Assembly (NCBI RefSeq): GCF_004354985.1
Contig: NZ_SMSK01000010.1
Coordinates: 62,001 to 126,000 of the forward strand
DNA: 64,000 nucleotides
Origin: Segetibacter sp. 3557_3
Lineage (GTDB): Bacteria; Bacteroidota; Bacteroidia; Chitinophagales; Chitinophagaceae
Direction: 5' to 3'
The notes under the pieces are model-generated. The model had not been told where the DNA came from. It saw only the letters and a list, made by a program, of their open reading frames with translations, and made no database searches. Below are positions 9,048-19,668 of the stretch, piece by piece. Every line of letters begins with the position of its first letter. Within the stretch, counting starts at the first letter, position 1. The translations under genes and the position numbers were made by a program.

Positions 9048-9648
9048 AAGTTAAAAGGCAATGTGGGGTAACTAAGGGGTAATTCTTGCTTTTGCTCCCT
9101 ACACAAAACTTCGCTCAGTGAGTATTACGAACCAAACGGGTTAACCCCGGCGGGACTCGAAAACCTTATCCCTGAGTTTTTGAATAATGCGAATTACGAT
9201 TTTGATATCGTGTTCCATTAGGAAAGTTGATAAACTCCATCCCTCGAGTAGATTGGCTGGCCTGGTGTGTTTTGTTGTTAAACCAAAACTGCCGGGTCAG
9301 TTCTTTTTAGGTTGCGTACAATTCAAGCAGCACCTACAAGAAAATATATGGGATTAGGACTTCAGTATGGCAGCACTTACCAATTTTAAAACGGGCTAAA
9401 AATAAATTGCACCTTAAACAAATACAAAGCGCAAATTAGCAATTACAATAAAAATTTAAGCAGCGCTGATAAAGCATTCAACAACTAAAGCGCAATTGAA
9501 CAAAATAAATTTAATTTAGAACCAAACAATAAATTCGATTAAAGTTAAACTACCTTATTTTGCCCTTTAATAATTAATACACTTGCAATACATTCATGAT
9601 TAACACAATGAATTTAGTTGATGTTCTTTTTCTATTTATATAACCTTT
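9048..9648. other. AT-rich intergenic region, possibly with a gene remnant
   Basis: About 600 bp. The frame 9108-9221 ends in a protein-like stretch (LSEYYEPNGLTPAGLENLIP, then FLNNANYDFDIVFH, then TAG) but has no start codon and meets a stop just upstream, so it may be the end of a decayed gene. The rest (9380-9640) is very AT-rich and shows no coding signal. Confidence 0.3.
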
Positions 9649-10227
9649 TTAATAAGCGGAATAAGTCCCTGTTTTCATCGGCAAATCCTGGTAAACCACC
9701 TCCATCTTCACTTTGGAATTATACAATTGATCGTTAATGTATTCTTCCCATTCTTCTTGCTTTTCTTTGTTTAAAGAATGATTCGTCTCTTCATCATATA
9801 AGTTCTGCATATCGTGATAAGCTGCTTTTACCTTATCAAATATTTCCTCTATTTCAGCTTCATAATTTTCTGAATATATGTAATTTTCAAACTCGAATTT
9901 TAACCGGTCTGCAAACAACTGTGCTATATTAAAATGCAATTGCTCATGCCGCAACAATTCGTCACTTTGCATTTCTTTTTTACGCCACGAATTATACCTG
10001 TCGAAATTTGCATAAACCTCAAACTGAAACTCGTTTGGACTGTAGAAAACGTAGTCGTAGGTTACATTGGCAAAACACTCCGCATCAAATCTACTTGTAT
10101 CCTTAACCTCACCTTCAAAGTCTGCCCATTGCAGCAGTGGATTTTCAATCCACCGTTTACTATGTTCCTGTCCGTAAGTGGCGAAACATGCGATCAAAGT
10201 TAAGAGGGTAAGGACAAGTCGGCTCAT
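9649..10227 (-). CDS. Secreted DUF922-like protein with HExxH motif
   Basis: 192 residues with a signal peptide (MSRLVLTLLTLIACFATYGQ). After an early WADFEGEV segment comes LLRHEQLHFNIAQ, with H94-E95 and H98 forming the zinc-protease signature HExxH, in a context like that of DUF922 proteins. The family is predicted to be a Zn-dependent protease, but the substrates are not known. The C-terminal half is rich in Glu and Lys and probably helical. It is a single gene with no clear promoter match. A role in envelope protein processing is inference only. Confidence 0.6.
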   Translation of the reverse strand: MSRLVLTLLTLIACFATYGQEHSKRWIENPLLQWADFEGEVKDTSRFDAECFANVTYDYVFYSPNEFQFEVYANFDRYNSWRKKEMQSDELLRHEQLHFNIAQLFADRLKFEFENYIYSENYEAEIEEIFDKVKAAYHDMQNLYDEETNHSLNKEKQEEWEEYINDQLYNSKVKMEVVYQDLPMKTGTYSAY

Positions 10228-10968
10228 GTTCTTAAACGATGGTTTTGTTAGGGATCAGGAGATTGTGTAACGATTTTGTCAACGTAAGCTGCCGGATTTC
10301 ATCAAGAGAACACTCCTTCAACTTACCTTCCAAATGCATGATAATAAATGCAGATCATAAAAAAAACGGTTCCCGGAAAATTTAATTGTTCCGAAAACGC
10401 AAAATTTTTCTCTATTCTGTCATGTCAAAAAAATCTCATTGAAAACAGACTGATTATCAATTTTCAGGTAAGTGCAGCAAATTGCAGCTTGCGACGTGGT
10501 GCATTTTGAAAAGGAAACCGTCCTGAACTTTCGAACCGCAAAAACTTAAACTGAAGTGAGCAGATGTGATCGCATAAGTTTACGACCCCCCAATCGCTGG
10601 GCTATCTGTAACTCGATTGGTGCTGTGAATACGATATTGTACCATTACTAATTCAGGAGCCGGCGGCTGCAATCAAAACGGGGGCACGTACAAATGCGGC
10701 CATAAACACCTTTTATGACGGCACCAACACCTTGCTCGTCTCCTGTAATCCCATCTACCCTGTTTACGGTACGCTAACGCATATTAGTAAAGCATGCTTC
10801 ATTTACCGTGCATCCTGATTACGTCCACCAGGAATATATCTTTTTATACTTATCAATAATAATGATAATTTCCTTTTACGATTTGATGACAGGAACCTGC
10901 AGGAACTATCCAAAACCAACAGCTACCCTACCGTTGTCACCCGGCAGTAAACATGTAAAATCAAGATT
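10228..10968. other. Intergenic region between divergent genes
   Basis: About 740 bp upstream of both the DUF922-like gene (minus) and susC (plus). No gene is recognised. There is TTTTACGATTTGATGAC near 10874-10890, which resembles a -7 box but with one extra base. No anti-sigma or ECF sigma gene lies here, so the usual FecI/FecR control of a SusCD locus is not encoded next to it. Confidence 0.4.
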
Positions 10969-13900
10969 ATGAGACAAAATGTGCCCTTGCGCATGGAATG
11001 GTCCTGTTTGCGGCGTGTATTATCCGCCCTTGTGCTACTTACCCTGGTGCTTATTACCGCAATTCCGATACAGGCAAAGGCATTCTTTCCGCCTGTTACT
11101 ATTAAAGGTAAGGTTGTCGGTAACGACAATAAACCGCTCCAGAATGTATCGGTAAGTGTTGCCGGCACCTCGGCAGGAACCCTGACAGATGCCGATGGAA
11201 CTTTTAGCATCAGTGCTCCCGATCGGGTGCGTGCGCTTGTATTTTCCCTGGTTGGCTATTCCACCTTACAAGTGATCGTGGAGAACGAAACCGAAATAAA
11301 CGTTGTCCTTCAACAGAGCACAAGGGCACTCGAAGAAGTAACAGTTACCGGGTATACCGCGTACAACAGGAGCCAATAGGCGAGTGCTGCTACAACAGTT
11401 ACTGCCGACAAGATAAATCAGGTTCCCATGACAGTTGACCAGGTACTTCAGGGAAGGGTTCCCGGGTTGGTTGTGGCCTCAGGCTCGGGGCAACCGGGCG
11501 CATCTGCCCGCGTTACCTTACGCGGAGTTAATACCATCACCGGAAGCACCAGCGTCCTCTACATTATGGACGGTATCCCCATTGAAAGCGGCAATCTGCA
11601 AAACATTAATCCTTCCGATATCGAGTCCGTCACCGTTTTGAAGGATGCTTCAGCCAAAGCCCTGTACGGGTCAAGGGGTTCCAATGGGGTAATTGTCATC
11701 ACGACTAAACGGGGCAAATCTGGCCGGATAGCATTCGACTACAAGTCGCAGTATGGTTTCTCAAACCTCTCTTCTCCAACCTTTAAAATGATGAATGCAG
11801 CCGAACACCTTAGGTTTGAAGAAGAAGTGGGATTGGAAACCAACGCCGCCAATGCCGGTCCCGGTTGGACGTACTCTAGCAAAAACCCGGTTTATGCGAC
11901 AAAAAGCCCTGCCGAACAACAACGCTACGACTTCATCCTCGACAGCCTGCGAAACATTAATACGGATTGGAGAAAGTTTTTCTTTCAAACGGGTAAGTTT
12001 ATGGAACAACAGCTTAGTGCAAGTGGGGGATCTGAAAACATCCGCTTTTATAGCTCACTAAACTTCTACAACCAGGAGGGTATAGCAGTACGCTCAGGCA
12101 TGAAAAGGTTCACCCTTAAAAACAATGTAGACTTCAATACAAAGCGTTTTACGGGTAGCATTAATCTTACGCTGGGCTACGCTGCGTCGAGTTTTATCGA
12201 GTCGGAAGGTGCCAGCAGTGGAAACAATCCTTTATCGGCAGTATACTATGCGCTTCCTTACGAATATCCATTTTATCCCAATGATACCCTGGTACACTCC
12301 GGTAATACCAGCCGGTTCCCGGTAATGGATCTCCGCGAAGGAAGTAATGCCTATGAACGGTTACTGAACACCAGCAACAAGTCAAACCAATTAAAAGGCA
12401 TATGGGGCACCTCCTTAAATTATACCATTGCTGATGGGCTGGTCGCAAAAACCAGGTTTGGGATCGACTTCCGCCAGACGCTTGACGAAGCATTTATTAA
12501 CCCCGACTCGTACTCAGGAACAAGGGTTACAAACGGTCGGAAAGGGAGCTTTTCTGAGGGTTCACGCCGGTACTTCGGCTTCACCTCAACCTCAGGGCTA
12601 ACCTACTCAAAAAAGTTTGCAAGCCTGCACGATATCGAAGTCTCCGGCCTGTTCGAATACAACTTTTACGACAGCAAAAACTTCAATTACATAGGCTATG
12701 GGATCGAGGGCCGTCTACCCGAGACACCAGCCGGCATTACCGCAGGCTCAGCAACAAATTCCTTTATCCCGGTAATCGCGGGATCACGAACCAGTAGCGC
12801 GCTGAACTCCTATATTGCCATCGGACGTTATACTTTCAACGATAAGTATACCCTGAATGCAAGCTACCGTTATGATGGCTCCTCAACCGTTCCTGCAAAC
12901 AACCGGTGGCATGGCTTCTATTCCATTGGCCTAAACTGGGAAGCTAAAAAGGAAAATTTTCTTGAAGACGTTGATCTTGTTTCAGGTCTTCGTGTTCGGG
13001 CGAGTTATGGCACAACTGCAAGCCCGTTTAGCCGCGACTTTGGTTATGTAGCCACCTATGTTTCTACTTCGTACGGCGGCAACCAGGGCATTCGCCCTTC
13101 AGCACCGGGCAATCCCGATTATGATTGGGAATATGCAAAAGAAGCTAACGTCGGTTTCGATCTTGGCTTACTTAAGAGCCGCCGTATCCGGGTGATCATG
13201 GATGTGTACGACAAAACCACGACTAACCTGTTCTTCAACCGGCCACTGTCCATTACTTCCGGCTTTAGCTTCTCTTTAATCAATAGCGGGTCGGTTAACA
13301 ATCGCGGTATCGAGGTTGACCTGCAGGTTGACGTGATAAAAAACAAAACCCTTACCTGGACCGTTGGGGGCAACTACTCGTATAATAAAAACAAGGTTGT
13401 CGACCTCGGAGGCTCAGACGAATTCGAAAATGGCTTTACCGGTATCGTTCGGGTTGGATTGCCTCTTGGTAGTCATTTTGCGCCCAAATGGGCGGGTGTA
13501 GACCCTGCGACAGGTAACCCTCAGTATTATACCCGCGATGGACAAATTACAACCACGTACAACGCCGCACAACTGAATGTGGCCGAGTTCGGCACCTATC
13601 TGCCAGCAGTAACCGGTGGTTTAAACACCTCTTTACTTTGGAAAGGCCTAAGCATAAATGCGCTGTTTTCATATATGGATAAGGTGTTCCGCTACAACAA
13701 CGAAGACTATTACAACGAAAATCCAAGCTTTAGAACCAGCAACCAGTCAACACGCATGTTATACGACCGGTGGAAAAAGCCCGGCGATATCGCCATCCTG
13801 CCAAGAATAGGGGCACCACGGAATTATACCTCCCGCGACATCTACGATGCATCATTTATCCGGTTCAGAAATCTGAATATAGGCTATAATCTCCCGATAC

Positions 13901-14073
13901 AACTTGTTAACCGCATTGGCGGCATTAGGGGAATACATCTTTTTGTACAAGCCGAAAACCTGCACGTCTGGACGAAGTGGAGAGGCTTTGACCCTGAGAA
14001 CGGCAATGAATATGCACGGTACAGCTATCCAAGTCCAAGAACCTATACTGCAGGACTTAATGTTAACTTCTAA
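10969..14073 (+). pseudogene. susC: SusC/RagA TonB-dependent receptor interrupted by an in-frame TAG
   Basis: One frame runs 10969-14073 (about 1034 codons) apart from a single TAG at 11377-11379. Part one (136 codons) has a signal peptide, a CarboxypepD_reg-like domain (TIKGKVVGNDNKPLQNVSV) and the conserved LEEVTVTGY motif. Part two starts directly after the stop with ASAATTVTADKINQVPMTVD, then the plug (GRVPGLVV, RGVNTITG, IESVTVLKDASAKALYGSRG) and the full 22-strand barrel ending YTAGLNVNF. From the ATG at 11428 it would lack a signal peptide. Neighbouring genes use TAG as a normal stop, so recoding is unlikely. It is a recent nonsense mutation, an assembly error, or weakly read through. 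SusD follows after 11 bp. The intact protein would import an oligomeric nutrient through the outer membrane. Confidence 0.9.
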
Positions 14074-14084
14074 TTTTCTCAACT

Positions 14085-15488
14085 ATGTTTTATATTAATA
14101 GCAATCGGATGCTAAGTTGTTTATTCAGCTTACTTGTTGTACTTGGCTTCTCCTGCAAAAAGCAACTTGACCTCTACCCTACCGACAGCATCGATGCCAC
14201 CAAGGCGTTCAGGAGTCTGGCCGATATCAACCTTGGTATCATAGGCGCATATGCGGTGTTGGGCACCAGCCATATCAGCAATACCTCGCTGGTTTCCGAC
14301 GAATGCATGCTCCCCTCCGAAAATTCCACTGGTGGTGGTGTCGCCACCCATCGGTGGCAATACGATGGCAGCAACGGTACGATCACTGGCGCCTTCAGCG
14401 AAAACTATATCGGCATCGACCGGGTTAACCGGGTACTTGCAGCGCTGGATATCGTTCCTTCATCGGCTGCTGAAACCGAAGTGAAAGAAAGATATCGTGG
14501 CGAACTACTCGCTTTGCGAGCCTATTGCCATTTCGAACTCTTGCGCAATTTTGCTTCACGCTACGAGCCGGGTGCTCTTGGTATCGCCTATATGGAAGAG
14601 TCAAAAACAGGGCTTCCATCTCGGCTCACTTTCGAAGCAAGTATAGCTAAGATAAAGGGCGACCTGACTGCTGCTAAATCATTACTCCCCGCATCTTTTG
14701 CCGATAGAAGCCGGATCACCAGGACAGCCATTCCCGCAATGCAGGCACGGGTAGCGCTTTACGAACGGAACTGGGTCGATGCAATTACGTACGCCACTGA
14801 GGCGATCAACCTGTTACCGCTTGCAACCAAAACCCAGTTTCCGGATATCTGGAAAGACCGCTCCGAAGCTGAAGTTTACTGGAAGCTTAAAAGGGCAAGC
14901 ACGGCCGATGGCTTACTTGGAGCCTTCTACTTCAACACCAACAACACTGTTTTGTATGCACCTTCCATGAAACTCATGAACCTTTTTGATAAAACAAACG
15001 ACATCCGTTTTAACGCTTACATTAAAATCGACAATACCCGGGGCACTGGTAAAACACCCAATATCGTGGTCAAATATGTCGGCGGAACTACTACGGTAAA
15101 CCTTGCAGATGTAAAACTATACCGCACCGGCGAAATGTACCTCGTAAGGTCGGAAGCATATACAGAAACGGCAAAGCTCGCCGAAGCTGCGGCAGACCTC
15201 AATGAGCTGCGGGCTGCCAGGATCAATGGCTATAACAACCAAACGTTTTCCGGTGCACCGGAGCTCATTGACGTGATTTACAACGAACGATTCAAAGAAC
15301 TCGCTTTCGAAGGTCATCGCTTTTTCGATTTGAGACGACGCAACTTAAACGTTGTCCGGGAACCTGCAGATGCCATCAACGCACTTGGCGCTGTGTTGTT
15401 AACACCGGCACAGGCACAGTATACATTTCCATTACCCGATGCTGAAATAAAGGCCAACAGAAACATGCAGCAGAATCCTTTGTATTAG
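14085..15488 (+). CDS. susD: RagB/SusD family nutrient-binding outer membrane lipoprotein
   Basis: 467 residues. The lipobox VVLGFSCKK follows a short hydrophobic signal; a start at the second ATG (14109, MLSCLFSLL) is also possible. SusD family features: the N-terminal LDLYPTDSID and a TPR-like helical core (GELLALRAYCHFELLRNFA), then the C-terminal NERFKELAFEGHRFFDLRR, a hallmark of the family, and final TFPLPDAEIKAN and QNPLY. It caps the SusC barrel and binds the substrate at the cell surface. It follows the interrupted susC by 11 bp and is itself intact. The substrate is unknown; downstream lies the urease operon, on the same strand but about 230 bp away. Confidence 0.9.
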   Translation: MFYINSNRMLSCLFSLLVVLGFSCKKQLDLYPTDSIDATKAFRSLADINLGIIGAYAVLGTSHISNTSLVSDECMLPSENSTGGGVATHRWQYDGSNGTITGAFSENYIGIDRVNRVLAALDIVPSSAAETEVKERYRGELLALRAYCHFELLRNFASRYEPGALGIAYMEESKTGLPSRLTFEASIAKIKGDLTAAKSLLPASFADRSRITRTAIPAMQARVALYERNWVDAITYATEAINLLPLATKTQFPDIWKDRSEAEVYWKLKRASTADGLLGAFYFNTNNTVLYAPSMKLMNLFDKTNDIRFNAYIKIDNTRGTGKTPNIVVKYVGGTTTVNLADVKLYRTGEMYLVRSEAYTETAKLAEAAADLNELRAARINGYNNQTFSGAPELIDVIYNERFKELAFEGHRFFDLRRRNLNVVREPADAINALGAVLLTPAQAQYTFPLPDAEIKANRNMQQNPLY

Positions 15489-15516
15489 ATAACGTGGATC
15501 AAGGTATCAGGCGATC

Positions 15517-15600
15517 AATGTCGTTTCGTTATGCGCCTTGCTGGCTTAATTTGCCCGGTAATGAGCAAATCAATTGACACGCTGCTTAAGTAAATCGTAT
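15517..15600. repeat. Short MITE-like element upstream of ureA
   Basis: Starts AATGTCGTTTCGTTATG and ends CTTAAGTAAATCGTAT, degenerate copies of the family terminal repeat in inverted orientation. The interior CTTGCTGGCTTAATTTGCCC GGTAATG is nearly identical to the copy at 54786-54916 (CTGCTGGCTTAATTGCCCAG TAATG). The 84-bp length suggests an internal deletion. Confidence 0.65.
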
Positions 15601-15673
15601 GATAACTATCCGTTCCTATGCCGGGTCCTTGCAAACACTACTGTCGAACTTCCCCTATTCAAATTTTTATTTC

Positions 15674-15681
15674 TACATTTG
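15674..15681 (+). promoter_or_regulatory. Putative -7 promoter box of the urease operon
   Basis: TACATTTG, a perfect TAnnTTTG match, 40 bp upstream of the ureA ATG at 15722. The leader would be about 35 nt. No good -33 element is seen. Its position suggests urease genes are transcribed separately from susCD. Confidence 0.5.
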
Positions 15682-15721
15682 ACACCACGATTGCCTGCCT
15701 ACTTATCGCTAAAATTCGTAC

Positions 15722-16024
15722 ATGCATCTAACCCCTCGAGAGTCGGAGAAACTGCTTTTGTTCCTGGCAGGGGAACTGGCAGAAAAACGGAAAGCACGCG
15801 GACTAAAGCTTAACTATCCCGAAGCGATTGCCTTAATCAGCAGCAGGCTGCAGGAAGCTGCCCGTGATGGAAAAACCGTTGCTGAACTGATGCAATATGG
15901 CGCCACTATCCTGGCCCGCCACGATGTAATGGAAGGCATCCCTGAGATGATTCACGAGGTTCAAATCGAAGCAACCTTTCCCGATGGAACGAAACTGGTT
16001 ACGGTACACGAACCGATCCGTTGA
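15722..16024 (+). CDS. ureA: Urease gamma subunit
   Basis: 100 residues, the normal UreA length, from [20 protein letters not shown] to HEPIR. It contains the family blocks [30 protein letters not shown] and [20 protein letters not shown]. UreA forms part of the cytosolic urease (UreABC) trimer of trimers that hydrolyses urea to ammonia and carbamate. An upstream in-frame extension is ignored because homologues begin at this Met. ureB follows after an unusually long gap of 136 bp. Confidence 0.96.
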   Translation: MHLTPRESEKLLLFLAGELAEKRKARGLKLNYPEAIALISSRLQEAARDGKTVAELMQYGATILARHDVMEGIPEMIHEVQIEATFPDGTKLVTVHEPIR

Positions 16025-16160
16025 TGCTTGACCTGAGGGATTTGCTTTTATTCTTCAGCAAAATCTGTTTAGGGCACCGCCCCGTTTTCGACTTACAAAT
16101 TTTCATATCTACTTTTTACCGCGATTACTGCCAAAGCAGCCATTAACAAATAACAAATCC

Positions 16161-16523
16161 ATGATACCCGGAGAATACATCTTAGCACAAGGCAATATCT
16201 TGTGTAACCAGGGGCGGGCCACCTGCAAAATAATAGTTTCCAACACCGGCGACAGGCCGGTACAGGTAGGTTCTCACTTTCATTTCTTCGAAGTAAATCG
16301 CTACCTCCGTTTTGATCGGGAACCAGCATTCGGGAAGCGGCTAAACATTGCTGCAGGAACAGCTGTACGCTTCGAGCCGGGAGAAGAAAAGGAAGTGGAG
16401 CTTGTTGAATATGGCGGTCTGAAACAGGTACATGGTTTTCACAACCTGGTGAATGGAGAAACAGGCACACAAAACAAAAAGGACGCCTTACAACGCCTTG
16501 CCGAGCGCAACTTTTTGCCATAA
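16161..16523 (+). CDS. ureB: Urease beta subunit
   Basis: 120 residues starting [11 protein letters not shown]. Family blocks: [41 protein letters not shown] and [17 protein letters not shown]. UreB packs beside UreC near the active-site flap. Its C-terminal extension ([21 protein letters not shown]) is slightly longer than in many species. ureC starts 61 bp later. Confidence 0.96.
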   Translation: MIPGEYILAQGNILCNQGRATCKIIVSNTGDRPVQVGSHFHFFEVNRYLRFDREPAFGKRLNIAAGTAVRFEPGEEKEVELVEYGGLKQVHGFHNLVNGETGTQNKKDALQRLAERNFLP

Positions 16524-16584
16524 CACAAATTCAAATACATTTTTTGTTTGCCGATCAGTAATACTTCAACTCTAACTTAAGCGA

Positions 16585-18306
16585 ATGAGCCTCGAGATAA
16601 ACCGTTTCAAGTACGCAAACATGTATGGGCCAACAACCGGCGATAAGGTGCGGCTTGGTGATACCGAACTCTTTATTGAAATCGAAAAAGACTATACTGT
16701 TTACGGCGACGAAGCAAAGTTTGGTGGGGGTAAAACCATCCGGGATGGTATGGCACAATCAGCAACCCGCACCCGCGACGAGGGTGTACCCGACCTGGTG
16801 ATTACAAGTGTGATGATCATAGATCATTGGGGCATTGTTAAAGCCGATATTGCGATTAAAGATGGTCATATCATTGGGATTGGAAAAGCGGGTAATCCCG
16901 ATACCATGGACGGCATTCATGACAATATGGTAATAGGTGCGTCTACAGAAGTTCATGGTGGGGCGGGACTAATTGCTACGGCAGGTGGGATCGATACACA
17001 TATCCACTTCATTTGTCCTCAATTAATCGACCACGCGCTTTTCAGTGGCATCACAACCATGTTTGGCGGCGGTACCGGGCCGGCTGATGGCACCAATGCA
17101 ACTACGGTAACGCCAGGTGCATGGAACATTCAAAAAATGCTGGAAGCAGCTGAAGCATTCCCGATGAACCTTGGATTTCTGGGTAAAGGAAACTGTGCAA
17201 CGACGGCACCGTTAACGGAGCAAATTGAAGCAGGTGCCATCGGGCTTAAGATCCACGAAGACTGGGGCGCCACCCCTGCTGTGATCGACGCGTCGCTAAA
17301 GGTTGCCGACGCCCTGGATGTACAAGTTGCAATACATACCGATACACTAAACGAAACGGGATTTCTTGAGGATACGATGGCAGCAATAGCAGGAAGGGTC
17401 ATCCATACCTACCACACCGAAGGAGCTGGTGGCGGGCATGCACCCGACATCATCAAAGCTGCCCAATACCAGAATGTGCTGCCATCTTCAACCAATCCTA
17501 CACGGCCATATACCATCAACACCATAGACGAACACCTCGACATGCTGATGGTATGTCATCATCTTGATAAAACGGTACCCGAGGATGTGGCTTTTGCCGA
17601 CAGCCGGATCAGGCCGGAAACAATCGCCGCCGAAGACATCCTGCACGATTTGGGGGTATTTAGCATGATGAGCTCGGATAGCCAGGCCATGGGCAGGGTT
17701 GCCGAAGTAATTACCCGTACCTGGCAAACCGCCGACAAAATGAAGAAACAACGCGGACCATTGCTGGAAGACGAAAGCAAGGGTAACGATAACTTCAGGG
17801 TCAAAAGGTATGTGGCAAAATATACCATCAACCCGGCAATAACACATGGCATATCGAAACACGTGGGCTCCCTTGAGCCAGGAAAGTTTGCCGACCTGGT
17901 CTTATGGAAACCCGCATTGTTTGGTGCAAAGCCCGAAATAATCATTAAAGGGGGTATGATCATCGGCGCTAGAATGGGCGATCCAAATGCATCCATACCC
18001 ACCCCCCAGCCAGTAATTTACCGGCACATGTTTGGGGCGTATGGCAAAGCGGTACTCAACACCTGTATTACGTTTGTTTCGAAGATCGCCATTGAAAACG
18101 GGCGCATCAATTCCTATGGTCTGGAGAAAAAAGTGGTCGCAGTCGAAAACTGTCGAAATGTTTCCAAATCCGACCTCGTTCATAATGATAAAACCCCGCA
18201 AATTGACGTTAACCCTGAAACCTACGAAGTGCGAGTGGATGGTGAACATATTACCTGTGAACCGCTCGAAGTAGTTTCGTTAGCGCAACGATACTTTCTA
18301 TTCTAA
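16585..18306 (+). CDS. ureC: Urease alpha (catalytic) subunit
   Basis: 573 residues, full length. All nickel-centre residues are visible: H139 and H141 in GGIDTHIHF, the lysine that is carbamylated (K222) and H224 area in [13 protein letters not shown]251 in [10 protein letters not shown]277 in [12 protein letters not shown], the catalytic flap histidine around 325-326 (MVCHHLDKT), and D365 in [11 protein letters not shown]. The enzyme should therefore be competent once nickel is inserted. The start is fixed by the conserved [19 protein letters not shown]. It needs UreE, UreF, UreG and UreD/H for maturation; only ureE and ureF follow. Confidence 0.97.
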   Translation: MSLEINRFKYANMYGPTTGDKVRLGDTELFIEIEKDYTVYGDEAKFGGGKTIRDGMAQSATRTRDEGVPDLVITSVMIIDHWGIVKADIAIKDGHIIGIGKAGNPDTMDGIHDNMVIGASTEVHGGAGLIATAGGIDTHIHFICPQLIDHALFSGITTMFGGGTGPADGTNATTVTPGAWNIQKMLEAAEAFPMNLGFLGKGNCATTAPLTEQIEAGAIGLKIHEDWGATPAVIDASLKVADALDVQVAIHTDTLNETGFLEDTMAAIAGRVIHTYHTEGAGGGHAPDIIKAAQYQNVLPSSTNPTRPYTINTIDEHLDMLMVCHHLDKTVPEDVAFADSRIRPETIAAEDILHDLGVFSMMSSDSQAMGRVAEVITRTWQTADKMKKQRGPLLEDESKGNDNFRVKRYVAKYTINPAITHGISKHVGSLEPGKFADLVLWKPALFGAKPEIIIKGGMIIGARMGDPNASIPTPQPVIYRHMFGAYGKAVLNTCITFVSKIAIENGRINSYGLEKKVVAVENCRNVSKSDLVHNDKTPQIDVNPETYEVRVDGEHITCEPLEVVSLAQRYFLF

Positions 18307-18391
18307 TGCTGAAGCAATTATTCAGAATAGATAGAAAAAGATATACGAGTCAATATTCGCGCGCACTGAGCAGGGTAGAAATTGAAGACTC

Positions 18392-18431
18392 AATTTCGAT
18401 GAGTTAAGCCGCTTGCTTCACTAAACCACAT
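18392..18431. repeat. Minimal MITE-like inverted repeat (termini only) between ureC and ureE
   Basis: AATTTCGATGAGTTAAGCC directly joined to GCTTGCTTCACTAAACCACAT. The two halves resemble the left and right termini of the 54786-54916 element (AATGTCGTTTAGTTAAGCC and GCTTCACTAAACGACATT) with nothing in between. It would form a hairpin in the ureC-ureE transcript. Confidence 0.5.
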
Positions 18432-18481
18432 AGATTTAGTAACCACCAATCAATTTAGCAAGGCCAGAAAAGTCAAACATT

Positions 18482-18979
18482 ATGCTGATCACACAACTAC
18501 CGGGTAAACAACTAGCTGGCGGGGAAATGGGCCGGGTGGACTACCTGCCTCTGGAATGGTATGAGTGCAATAAACGCATCCTGCATAAGCAAACCCAAAT
18601 GGGTCAACCGGTAAGACTTAAATTTCTAAAAGAGAGCCCACGATTGCAGCAAGGGGATATTTTGTTTGAGGACGAGTCATTATTAATTGCGGTTGAAATC
18701 ATCCCTTGCGAGGTCATCGTGTTAACGCCAACATCCATCCTTGATGCTGCTGCGATTTGTTATGAGATCGGCAATAAGCACCTGCCGCTCTTTTATGAAG
18801 CGAACGAACTACTGGTTCCTTACGAAGCACCCCTGCACCGGCTGATGAAAGCTTCTGGTTATGCCGTTAAAGTTGAAAAGAGGAAGCTGCTGAGTACAAT
18901 AAACACCTCTGTATTGCCGCATATGCATTCGGGTTCGGGATCGCTGTTTAGCAGAATCGTACAACTAACCAATAGCTGA
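18482..18979 (+). CDS. ureE: Urease accessory protein UreE (nickel metallochaperone)
   Basis: 165 residues. It has the UreE N-terminal domain (VRLKFLKESPRLQQGDILFE) and the central domain with CYEIGNKHLPLFYE, whose His is the conserved interface nickel ligand, followed by LLVPYEAPLHRLMKASGY. It lacks a long C-terminal poly-His tail, having only HMH. It delivers nickel to the UreG-containing activation complex. It starts 175 bp after ureC and its TGA stop overlaps the ATG of ureF by one base, so the two are coupled. Confidence 0.93.
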   Translation: MLITQLPGKQLAGGEMGRVDYLPLEWYECNKRILHKQTQMGQPVRLKFLKESPRLQQGDILFEDESLLIAVEIIPCEVIVLTPTSILDAAAICYEIGNKHLPLFYEANELLVPYEAPLHRLMKASGYAVKVEKRKLLSTINTSVLPHMHSGSGSLFSRIVQLTNS

Positions 18980-19668
18980 TGTTTAGCCCCGAACTACTTC
19001 ACTTGTTACACCTGTGTGATCCTGCAATCCCTGTTGGAAGTTTCTCCCATTCGGCAGGTTTGGAAACCTATGTTCAGGCGGGAACGGTAAACAATAAAGA
19101 AACGGCACAGGCGTTTATTGAACAACAATTGTCGGAAAACTTCAGGAATAATGATGCCGCCTTTGCTTCACTTGCCTGGACCGCTGCTAAAGAAGATGAC
19201 GCAAGAAAGATACATGAGTTGGACGATATTTGCACAGCCGTTAAGCTCGCGATGGAAATGCGGATCGCAAGTCAAAAAACGGGTACCCGGCTTATGAAAA
19301 TATTTGCCGGTATGATTAGCACGAAACCATTCTCCAGCTATTGGAAAGCATCATCAAACGGCACACTCTTCGGTCATTACTGCCTTGCTTTTGGTTTAAT
19401 CGCACACGGACTTGGGTTAACTAAAAACGATATGCTTACAGGCTTCTACTATAGTGCAGCATCGGCCTTTACCACGAATTGCGTAAAACTGGTACCACTG
19501 GGGCAGCAACAGGGGCAGGAGTTATTGGTTGGACTATTTCCGTTGATAACTTCGCTTGTTGACCAAACACTCACACCTAATCCTGCTTACCTCGGACGCT
19601 GTTGCCCGGGTTTCGACCTTGCTTCCATGCAACACGAACAATTGTATTCCAGACTATATATGTCCTAA
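18979..19668 (+). CDS. ureF: Urease accessory protein UreF
   Basis: 229 residues. It begins MFSPELLHLLHLCDPAIPVG, then SFSHSAGLETYVQAG, the classic UreF start, and is all-helical. Later blocks HYCLAFGLIAHGLGL and SAASAFTTNCVKLVPLGQ QQGQ are conserved. UreF bridges UreD and UreG during GTP-driven activation of urease. Overlap with ureE indicates coupling. It is the last urease gene here: ureG, expected next, is absent, as is ureD/ureH. Confidence 0.94.
   Translation: MFSPELLHLLHLCDPAIPVGSFSHSAGLETYVQAGTVNNKETAQAFIEQQLSENFRNNDAAFASLAWTAAKEDDARKIHELDDICTAVKLAMEMRIASQKTGTRLMKIFAGMISTKPFSSYWKASSNGTLFGHYCLAFGLIAHGLGLTKNDMLTGFYYSAASAFTTNCVKLVPLGQQQGQELLVGLFPLITSLVDQTLTPNPAYLGRCCPGFDLASMQHEQLYSRLYMS

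Noticed and set aside
11377-11379. Amber codon as a recoded (selenocysteine/pyrrolysine-like) codon
   Set aside because: Neighbouring genes end with TAG, no recoding RNA structure or suppressor gene is visible, and the position is not an active-site residue of SusC.
16093-16521. 142-codon minus-strand frame opposite ureB
   Set aside because: It lies across ureB, whose protein is unmistakable; Cys- and Leu-rich composition is typical of shadows.
17559-18002. 147-codon minus-strand frame opposite ureC
   Set aside because: Shadow of the urease catalytic subunit.
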